Shown here piece by piece: positions 49,166 through 60,030 of a stretch of 64,000 bases of DNA; the stretch's first letter is position 1, and each line of letters begins with the position of its first letter. The notes under the pieces were generated by a model. That model saw nothing but the letters and a program-made list of their open reading frames with translations, had not been told where the DNA came from and searched no databases. The stretch covers positions 96,001 to 160,000 of the forward strand of contig VXCM01000306.1 of NCBI GenBank assembly GCA_014773175.1, written 5' to 3'. The position numbers and the translations under genes are program-made. Source of the DNA: Lucifuga dentata. Taxonomy: Eukaryota; Chordata; Actinopteri; Ophidiiformes; Bythitidae.

Positions 49166-51740
49166 CTTCACAGAATTATAGAAAGAAACTCATTTTTTCT
49201 TTACCCAAAAGATAATAAGATGCTTTTGAATAAGAGGTTCTCTTTTGTTTTGAGGTTTTAATCATTTAGTTACATGTGTATCATTACTTATTAATTATTA
49301 GTTACATTATGTATATCATACTTTTGATATTGAAGTGATTAGTTTGGGAGATTATTTTCAAGTGCCTTATTAGGCATCAACTAGTTCATTTGGTGAACAA
49401 CATCAATGTTGGTTCTTGTTTATTTGCTGCAATAAATATTATTAGTGATCGATAAGATGGTTGATTAAAAAAAGTAATGGAACTCTGAATTGATTAAATT
49501 ATTTCTCTGATCCTCCGCCTTTGGAAATTAATTTGCATCAAATCTATTTATTACAGTGCAACTATGCAAGTTTGTTTCTGTTCTTCCTCCTGTTGTCCTA
49601 TCTCTTTCCTCTCCCTCCCTGCTGTGGAGTTTAAAGGCCCACTGCTGTGGTTGTAACATCTATCTGCAACAAATCCGTGTTATCTGAGAAGTCACTGTGT
49701 AGCACCAGACTACACAGTGACTAAATGAGAAATAAATGTGACTGAGAAATGAGAAATATTGTGACAGAAAACTGAACAGTTTGGACAAGGATCAGATAGA
49801 TATTAGACTGAGGAAGACAAGGTAAGGAGGGTCTAATTTACAATATGAAATGAGCACACTGGAGGCTGACAACATATGAAAACAGGTACCATGTATCAAA
49901 TAATACATAAAAAAAAAAAAGTGGCCACAACTTAAGTTGTACAATATAAATTTGTTCGATCCAACAACCAATGGTTTAGCAACAATGCATAATGCCTCTT
50001 CTTGCAATTGGTTGACTGATTGTAATACTGTAAGTCCTTCCAGGCCATGCAGGTCTTAATCACTGGAGGATGTTGACAACACTTCTAATCCTGTGCCATG
50101 GTGACTAGACTGTCAGAGGTTCAGATAGTGTTGTGTAGGAAGACCAGCAGGATACAGCATCCAGCAAAACTGGGAACAATGTTCCCAGAGTTTTGTCCAT
50201 CAATGTTTTTGTCAACAGGGCTGTGTATGACAACACAGAGACATAATCAGACATAATCACATAATCCTCTGAATCACAGTATCCAGAAGGACCAGAGGTC
50301 AGACAAGGTTGCGGTGCCTGTAGAGAAGCAGAACCTTGGTGTGGTCACAGTGGACTCTGACAATACAGTCTGCCTCTGAATCACACAGCAGAGCTTCAGT
50401 CACCAAGAACAAAAGTCAGACAAAAGCAACTTATATCTGTGCTTTTGTGTCATTTTAATTACCATATGTTTTATAACAACTACTACAGAAGGAAAATCTA
50501 CCAAAAGAGCCAGGAGGTTCTTCTCCCAGATGTTCAAGATGCTGATTTGCTACTGCATCTGTGCTGAAGAGTGAAAGTCCCTACACATTTTGTTTCAATA
50601 AAGCAGCAAAATCAATACCTTCAAGTTAATACCTAACTTGAAGGTCACTTAAATAAAAAGCATAGTTTGATAGTGGAATTCTGATGAAGATTACATGTAG
50701 TTCTGTTTGAGATTTAATGTAAGGAGCGCTAACAGGCACAGGCACAAATACAACACAGTTATTAAAACAGCATATTAACCTTCATAAATACTCATTTAAA
50801 AATCACTGTGGAGTTTTAAAAAATCAATTCTGCTGTCAAAGGAGCTGAACATATTGTCATACATACAGCACTGGTGGTAACTGAAGAATAAGAAGCTCCA
50901 AAGTCAAAAAGTTAAAGCAGTCAGCAAAGTTAAATAACTTACGTTTTTGAAGCAAACTTGTTAAACTTGAAGCCCATCCTCTTCTAGCTGATTCACAGAG
51001 CCCATTTTTAGTCTTAATTCCATAGATGATTCCTTTTCCACCAGAATCAGAGGTCTCACCTGCATAGTGGAAATATCTTTCCACTGGTTTTCTGCACCAA
51101 GTAACACAACTCCAGTGTACTTCACTTTCTTCATCAAATCTTTGAAGGTGAGTTTGAAAAATAATCAGATGCATGTGATTGTGAGGTGATTAGAAGCAGC
51201 TGGAGGGGCAGAATAGCATCTGCCAGGCAAGTTAAAAAAAAAAAAAAACAGTTTTTTTCTGTAATTTTTGGTGTCTAGAATTTTGACAATAAAAATATAT
51301 TAAAATACATTGTTTTTTTATATAAAAAATTAGAAATAAGCTTACTGAAAAATGGAAAAACTAAGATTTGGAACTGTAATCAGAGTAATGATGATAGAAT
51401 TAGACTACTGTATTTTCTATGCTGTGACCTATAAATATGATAAAAAAAAATTTGAATGCTACTGTTTTTATTAAACAAAACATTCATCTTATAAAATAAA
51501 ATGAATGAACAAATAAATTTTTTAGTAAATATTCTATTTAGTCTACATGCAGCAGAACTATTGTGGCTCCAGGTGTATTAAATGTGTAATGCCACTAGGT
51601 GGTGCTGCAGACTTCTCTAATATCAGCCTATTACGATGACCAGAATAATTATGAGCTATAAAGCATGCACATTAACATGATGGCGCTGGCAATCACCAAA
51701 TCTGTTACGTCGCAATAAAAATCACAGCTGCGCGCCCTTT
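49166..51740. other. Intergenic region between convergent wfs1 and ppp2r2c
   Basis: No coding exon is recognised. It is AT-rich, with short hairpins at 49690-49722 (13-bp arms) and about 50616-50645. The open frame at 50857-51174 shows no family resemblance that I know. Confidence 0.55.
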
Positions 51741-51761
51741 GGATGCAATTTCGTTGAAATG

Positions 51762-51767
51762 TTTATT
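51762..51767 (-). terminator. Candidate ppp2r2c poly(A) signal
   Basis: Minus-strand AATAAA (TTTATT on the plus strand). It would give a 3' UTR of about 1.7 kb. Confidence 0.4.
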
Positions 51768-53014
51768 CAGAAAAAACATATTAACATTATTTATATAACT
51801 GTCCATTTGACATTTTTGTCATCAACATACATTAACACACAAAAATATGTGAATCGACCGTTGTTTGGTCAGGATGTGGAATAAAACTGGCAGATGTTTC
51901 CAAAAATAGGACAAATAAAAATAAAAGATTCCGTAAATTTCTCTGCTGTTACTTTGGAAGCATTTATCACCAGAGATGAATGAGTCCATAGTCTGTTTAT
52001 GGATTAATGGTAAAGAAACAAAACCTCATACATGTCAAAAAAAAAAAAAAAAAAAAAAATGAGAGAGAGATTATATATACAGACACCACTGAGGCCCTTT
52101 GAAGTTTTCCTTTTTTTTTCTTTTTTCATCTAGAATACAACAATAATCAGAAACATTCCCCATTCCTCTTGGTCTCAGTTTCACAGAGCGGAAACTGATT
52201 CTTAGACAGCTTCATTCAAAACGTACATGTAAGTGTATGAACCGAACACAGGTAAACATGCTTCCGTGTCCTGAGACACAAATAAAGGTAGGAGAGCTCG
52301 GTCATCTATGGTTACAAGTGCTGCATGGAGCTCTGGGCCCCTGAAGCCTTTGTACAGCTGGGGCTAAATGGTTAAGAAGGCAGCCAAGTCAGTCAGTCAA
52401 TTTATAAACACATAGAATAAATCTATTTGACATGCAGCATCTTTTTTTGCTTGATTGTTGACATTATTTTGTTCTCTTTTGCTTGATTTGAGTGTGTTTA
52501 ACGGCAAAGTAGCGCATGATGCAGCCCCAGACCAGAAGCAGAATCCACAATCAGAGAAGTCAAGGGAGCCTGTTTTCAGCAGAGAGAACATTACACAAGG
52601 TTAAGACTTAAAGACACAGCGTGGAACAGCTATAAGTGTGTCCACTTCGTTGGCCATGGTGTAATATTGTGTAATATCAATAAAATTCTGCTCCTATCTG
52701 AAACCTCACTGCTCACTGAACACAGCCCAGTTGTACATAGTCTCTTCTGAATTAGGGAGACCTCAGAGGCTAAGGGTTAAGAAGAGTCTCCCAAGTTCAT
52801 CCTTGCACATCATAACTGTCGTCATCACCATCAAAATTACCATCAGAAATGTAATTTTAAAAAAGGATTTACAAAAACAGGAGGGGTTAGCTGATCTGAA
52901 CTCAAATAAACAAGTTACATAAATGCCCCATTTTTCCCTATCGTCGCCAGTGGTAGACACAACAGTGTGCAAGGGATAAGAATAGGTTTTGCTCACAGAC
53001 ATGTCCAAATGCAC

Positions 53015-53061
53015 AGAGGAGGAGGAGGAGGAGGAGGAGGAGGAGGATGAGGAGGAGGAGG
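53015..53061. repeat. (GGA)n trinucleotide repeat
   Basis: A GAG/GGA tract with one GAT interruption. Open frames through it (poly-Ser or poly-Leu) are artefacts. Confidence 0.9.
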
Positions 53062-53467
53062 AGAAAGCAAAAGAGCCTGAAGAAAAACAAAAAGACAAAC
53101 ATGTAAACATCCCTCTTGTTTGAGGGATCATACTCCTCAGACACTTTAGCAATCTACACCATCAATCCAGAGGTTAACAAATCAGAAAATCCACAGTTTG
53201 AACAATTGTTTTCAATCTACAATCCTTTTTGTCGTCCAGCTTGTTCCCTGTCTAGCCCTTTCTAGGTCCTTTCAGTTCTGGGAGGCTGGAGAGTAGGTGA
53301 AGGAGTAAGAGTAGACTTACATGTGTGTGTTTTCTGTGTTTCTGTGTTCCTGCCTTTGTGCCTCTTTGGGCATATTCCTGGGAGTGTGTGAATGTGTGTA
53401 TGTGAGTGTACATTCTGACATAGGTGTAAGTACAGACATACACATATCAGCCACCGCTATCCGGTCA

Positions 53468-53762
53468 CTAATGCATCTCGGAATTGAGTTTGTCCTGGAA
53501 GATGTACAGGTTGTTGGTGGCTGCTATGGCGATGATGTTCTCAGTTGGGTGCCAGGCCGTGTGGAGGATCTTCTTGGTGAAGTCCAAGCTGTCCACACTG
53601 ATATCGTCCTTCCGGCGTTTTCCTCCAGCAGCACAGACTCTCCTCGGCTTAAGGACAGCCCGGGGTTTGCTGCTTTCTCGGGATGCCTCCAGGGTCACAT
53701 CACGTTTGGTGTTGCGGTCGAACATGCGGAAGAAGTTGTTGTAGGCTCCCGTCATGATCACA
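53468..53762 (-). CDS. ppp2r2c: ppp2r2c last coding exon
   Basis: Acceptor CCTGCCCAG. It encodes [38 protein letters not shown] and the stop. Confidence 0.96.
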
Positions 53763-55283
53763 CTGGGCAGGTGAGGAGGAGAGGAAGGAGCCAGTTATTA
53801 CAGCTTAGAAACACTCAAAAGCATCATTTCTCTTTTCTCTCTCAAATACATCACTATATTTGGGAGGACCTTCAATAGCTACATAACTAGTTTTTTCATG
53901 TCTGTCTTTGAGGAATCATCAAACTCTCCCACCCATATTCTCAAAGTTTCATTTTCTACTTCCATTGCTTTAATATATTATTATAGCGTGCTAATGAGAC
54001 TTTGTACTAATTATCAATAAAGGACCATACCACCCATTTTGCATGTTTGAGCCTAATGTATTCAATTTTCATAAGTAAGGTTACTGACAATCATTTCCCA
54101 AAGCATAATACTGGAACGGTGAGTTAAAAAAAAAAAAAAAAAATTCCTACCTTCCAGACCACCATCGGTTTCAGTTCATTCTGGTACACTATTAAAATCA
54201 ACGTGTTGATGCTTGAAATGTTCTTGGGATAGTAATCCATTATTGTGAACAAGACGTGTATTCAAGTCTTTTTAGAAGTTACGTAATTTTAGCGTTTAAG
54301 CGCAATAAAATGCACGGAGTGAATGTATGCCTCCATCGAGGAATATAGTCCCAAAAGAAGACCTGCGTTTATCGAAAAATTTAAACGACCTTGACTTCAT
54401 AAGACTGCGTAAGTATTAGCAGGTGAAACATCACTTTTTAAGGTGGTATATCACTTGAATATTTGATTTTGAACGTTTAAGAGGTTTTGCAAAATATCAG
54501 GAAAGCTGAAATACGGTTTTATCCTCTGGGAAATGCTTGCCAGTAATCTTACGTGTATGAAAATTGAATATATTAGGCTCAAACATGCAAAATGGATGGT
54601 ATGGTCCTTTAAAAGCTTTGCATTGCATTTTCACTGTTCCCCTACAACTGCAACAGATTTCTCTTTGCTGAGAAAAGCTTGAAAATATTGTGAGGAGAAT
54701 GATTGGGTGTATGAATTTGTGTGAAACGTTTCACAAACTGTGTTTTTAATGTGATCATTAAAAACACAGTTTTTAATGATCAAATGAAAAATGACAGGAA
54801 TTCTATGTGAATAGAACCAGAAATCATTAAGACGGAGAATGCATCTGAAGATGTGATCACTGAATCACTGCATTTGCAGTTTTAGACCCCAATTGCCAAA
54901 AAAAAAAAAAANAAAAAAAAAAAAAAAGCATGGAAAATGGAAACTTAAACTTAAACAAGGTGTTAAAAGATATGCAAGGACTGTTCTTATCAACACAAAA
55001 ACACAAAGACACACACTAACTTCAGGTACCTGTCTGAGCCATTCCAGGCACACTCAAACTTGTCAAAGATGCAGTCGTTTTCGTAAAGGGAGCACAACTT
55101 GCTGCGGAGGTAATCATGGACCTGGAGAAACACACACACACACACACACATACAGAGAGAGAGAGAGCGAGAGAGAGAGAGAGAGATGATTAAAAATTGC
55201 TCAAACATAGCTTCGCTCCCAGAAATTGACTCTTAACTATAAATCATAAATAGAAGGGTGAGCAGAAGAAGCACTGACACCAT

Positions 55284-55316
<33 letters not shown>

Positions 55317-58300
55317 AACACATGTATAGCACAGACAAAACACATTAAATGTGGGCAAGTTGTAACACAAACCTCCCTTAAGGCAAGACTAATAAGACAA
55401 TACCAGCTCTCAGCAATATGAGGGCCAGGAGCACATTTTAATCTAAACTCCTTCGCCAAATCCATTAACATCCAGCTCTCTATTAGCAGATCCACCAAGG
55501 GCATGATAATAGACGCACACACAAACATACATGTGAACACACACATATTCGCTGAGTAATAACTCTTTTCCCTTGTGCTTTTATCTGACCTGCCTTTGTC
55601 AGCACTGTGTCCACTCAGTGATGCAAACAGTTGAAATCTACACCTTCTTCAGCCCCGTTCCTCTGCATTAGCCCCTGTTTTCACATTCTGCATAAAGTCA
55701 GCAGTCAACAGTCTGCTCTCAATCAATAAATGGTCAAGCTGAGGTTGGCTCATGGTTGTACATCAAACTCAGTGACATTTTTGTTTTTCCCTCAGGTGTC
55801 TCTGCGGAGGGTGGAATGCTACAGAGCCAGCTTGAGTTGCCTATACAGTCTTTTTCTGTTTTTTTTCCAATCCACATGCACTTTGATTTAGAGCTGCATA
55901 AGTATGTCGTTTCTCCTGTATTGTTCATTAGATTTATGTGTACTTTGCATGATCCCAAAGGGATACAAATATAAATTTACCCAAACTTCTTTTGTCCATT
56001 CGTCCACCTCCGCCATCCTCTCATCCCTTCTTTCCCCCTCCTTTATTCTTCTCTCCTTTTCTCAACATGCCCTCACAAACCCTCACCCCTCTTCTCCCTC
56101 CCCCTTCCTCCCTCTCCGTGCTGCATTGCAGATCTAGGTGTTGAGCGCTGTGTAAGGTATCCCTCCTTCCCGCTTCACTTTAAGAGTGGAGGCTCGGCAC
56201 CTATAAATAGCAGCAGTGCATCTTAGCCTCCCACTCCTGGCTGCCTCATAGGCCCTTACATGTCAAGCAGACGTGTGTATATACACACACGTTCACCCAC
56301 ACGGCCATGGCAGGAATACTAAACACATATTTTTTTTAAAACGGAGTTGACAAATAGTTCAACAGTGTAAAAATGCATAAACAGATGCCGGTGTGGCCTA
56401 TTGTAACCACTCAGAAGTGATATTACCGACTGAGTTGACGATAAATCTAGTGCGTATGTGGGAAATATAGCAGCTATGTATTGAGCAAGTTACTAATACA
56501 GAGATAAAGTGAGACTATGTCCTTTCTCAAACACAATGTAAGTCTACATATTTCACAAAGGAAGCATGCAGACAGTGATAGACCCATAACTTGACTATGG
56601 TGGACCCTGCCTCTTAACCAATGAATGGTGGAAAAGGGTCCAACTGCTCACAACCCTGCACAGGATCAGCAGGTATAGGGAATGGAGAGATGGATGGATG
56701 TTAAGAATACTCTGTCTCTCATCCTACATGCACAACATGGTTTAGTGGTCTCACACATCCATTCATCTCTTATTAAACATGCATATACAGTCAAAAGTTA
56801 AAAACAACCCACAGTGAAGGTTTCTGGTGATTCTTACTGATGAGAAATGCATTTTCTGGCATGTAATCAATCCAATTTGCCTTAAAAGGTTTTGGAAAAA
56901 TCTAATCAAGTCTAAGTACTGTGTTTGTGAGAGATCCTCTGCTTCCCATGACTCATTTTGTCTGGGATTAGGTGTGTTTTCCAGGATGACAATGCCTTCT
57001 TTCAGTAAAGATACAATTAGCCAGTTTTGACAAGCTTAAAGATTTTTACTACATGCCAGAATCATTTAATAGAATACCAATATAATCTAGAAATTTTGGC
57101 TTATATTGGCTGGAATTTCCATCTTATACTTAAATAAACTTATAGAAGACTCATTATCATTTAATGTCATTATATTAGTTGCAGTCTGCAATGACCTCTG
57201 CCCTCTGGGAGAAGTGGATTCAAAAACAGAACATAAAACACCCTATGTTGTCTTGACTATTGATTATGGTGCATACAGGCAGTGAGCCCCTTACAATAAA
57301 GAATCTCATCAGACTAAGTTTTTGGGAGAAAATTCTGAGGGGGATTTTTCATTCTGATTTTTATATTATTCCAGCACTAGCTTTTGATTTTCACACATGA
57401 TCAGACACACATCCAACCTGGTATGTCTCCAGTGGCTTGCTCTCCATGTTGAGGTCCCAGACTTTGGCGGTCAGGTAGTCTCTGGTGAGCAGGTAGCGAC
57501 CACTGTGGCTGAACTTGACGTCGGACACTGAGGAGATGATTTCGGAGAAAAATGAGCGGGCGCTGGGGTCCTCAGGCTCCTCGAATACTGGAGACAACAG
57601 AAGAGAAGGAGTAATACTCTAGCGTGATACTGACAGAGAAGCTAGAGCACTAAGGAAGGTGAGTGGGGAGGTTAAGATGAGTGTGGAAGGTGTACGACTT
57701 GTGTGAGTGTGTGTGATTGTGTGTACTGTAAGTGAATAAATGCAGAGACAAAGAAATAGCATGCGTTTGCATAATTCTAGTCTGAGAGAATTGACAACTG
57801 TGAGTTCCTGCGTTGCTGCGTAAATATATGAGTATTACAGTAATGTATGCAGGTTTCTGAGACAAAGGCCTCTTTAAATGTACATACAGTATAATACATA
57901 TAATTAAATTTAAGACCCATTTAATACCCATAACATAACATAAAGAAAGTTCACTAAACATAAAAATGAAAGTTAAACCCCAAAATAGATATATTGTGCA
58001 CGTTTTAGCTCAATAACTAAAAAAAAAACCACATTTACTCTCAAATCTTGGATGTAAGAGTGTCCTTAAATGCACCACAGAGAGTTGTTATATCAGCTCC
58101 TAGTCTCAACTGTTTGACCAGATAATAAAATAAATAAAGGAGACTAAAAAAAATCAAATAAATCGCCATCAGTAGGATATACTTACATTTGGAGTGTTTG
58201 TCACAAAGCGCTGCCTCCCTCATGTCACAGAGGCGCAGGGTGCCTTTGCTGCTGCTATACACAAACAAGTTGCAGTGGTGTGGGTGAAACTCAGCAGCTG

Positions 58301-59284
58301 TGATCACCTCTGTCAGATCCTCCATGTTGGCTGGCTTGATGTCTACAATGTCTGGGAGAAAGCAGCATCGCTCAGGGAAACAACAAAAAGAGTCAACTTC
58401 TCAGGGCCTGCATGCACTCTGATATAGCAAGGTCACCTGTCTAAATGCTGAACATGTATGCATAAATTCTTTTACCTATTCATTTTAATTGTTTCACTCA
58501 TATTCATTTATTCATTCATAAACTAATTCAGCTGTTTTTAATTGAAGGAGAAATGTGCACAAAACCCACATAGAATACATAAATATAAGTGTATGTAAAT
58601 ATATACAGTATGTAAATTGTTTACAGCAGAAAAATAAAGCAGACCAGTAAAAATCTATCCTGGGGGATTGTTTGAAGAAAAGTAATTCCACATCCTGAAG
58701 TGTAATAATATAAATCCTGTCTGGGTTAGGGATGTGACTATGCTGTGTCCCACTGAGGTAGATTACAACTCAGAAAGAGGCTGAAATATTTATACAGCCT
58801 TTGAATTATTCATTAAGCTACATTTTCACTCCTCAAGAATAATATTCCCCTCCCCCAACACTGTGTGTCTTTGTGCATTTCTTTATACAACAAATTGGGA
58901 TTTGGAATGAGGGAGTTTTGTTGGATGTGTGTATGTGTGAGTGTGTGGGCAGAGATTGATTATTGAGCATGTGTGTTCATCTATGTGTTAATGTATGCAT
59001 GAATTACCTGTGTGGCTTTGAATATGTGCTTAAATAAATCTCTTCCTGTGTTTGCGTGTGTAGTCAACCATTCCTACATAAATGTGTGTCTGCCTTAATT
59101 CAATAAGAATGCGTTTTGTAACAGAAAAAGGGATACTGAAGCTGCGGTCGGTGATGTCCAGATGCCAGAGGTTGATCCTCAGGTCATCCGCAGACATGTA
59201 AGTCTCATAGTCGGAGTTGACGGATATGGAGTTGACGTGGTAGGTGTGGGCATTGGCAAAGACCCGCCGAGGGATGACCTCCAN

Positions 59285-59334
<50 letters not shown>

Positions 59335-59779
59335 CACTTTAACATCTTTTGTAACCAGGGGATGAAAAGAAGAAACAAAATGCATAAAATGCAGCAAACA
59401 AAAGGTTAAATGAAGTTATTGCATTTAATTTACTTTTTTCCTCTGATATCAATAATACTTAAAGTACTGAAACACAAATGCTAATAAGCATGCTTTGATA
59501 GCTAAGCAGTAAATACAAATATAGTGTATGAGTCTTTAATATGAGGTCCATTGGCTGCCCATCTTACAGAGTGTCATTTTCAATTTCTTGTTGATATACA
59601 AGCACAACTTACACGATTCTTTAAAGCTTTAATGTGCAACCTTATTTGCATACAGCACAGTGGGGAGGATCCACATTTACAGATATGTTTTCAAATAGAA
59701 GGATGTACTGAATATATATATTCAGTACATGCATGTACTGAATATATATATTCAGTACATGCTTCTATCTGAAAACATA

Positions 59780-59841
<62 letters not shown>

Positions 59842-59968
59842 TACACACAGTTTTGTGCCAGTGACCCACTTTTGCACATGCACACACATCTGTACCCACT
59901 GACCCAGTTTTGCTCTCCAAACCATTGAATTCATGAATGTTGCAGGTTGTGCGCTTATATTGTATGTG

Positions 59969-60030
<62 letters not shown>

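Larger units (their letters stand above)
51745..53467 (-). other. ppp2r2c: Probable 3' UTR of ppp2r2c
   Basis: Continuous non-coding sequence after the stop codon at 53468. It includes a GGA-trinucleotide tract at 53015-53061 (TCC on the transcript) and a poly(A) run near 52040-52059. The 3' limit rests on the AATAAA at 51762. Confidence 0.4.

Noticed and set aside
53321..53878. 185-codon plus-strand open frame
   Set aside because: It runs antisense through the last exon of ppp2r2c and has no family resemblance.
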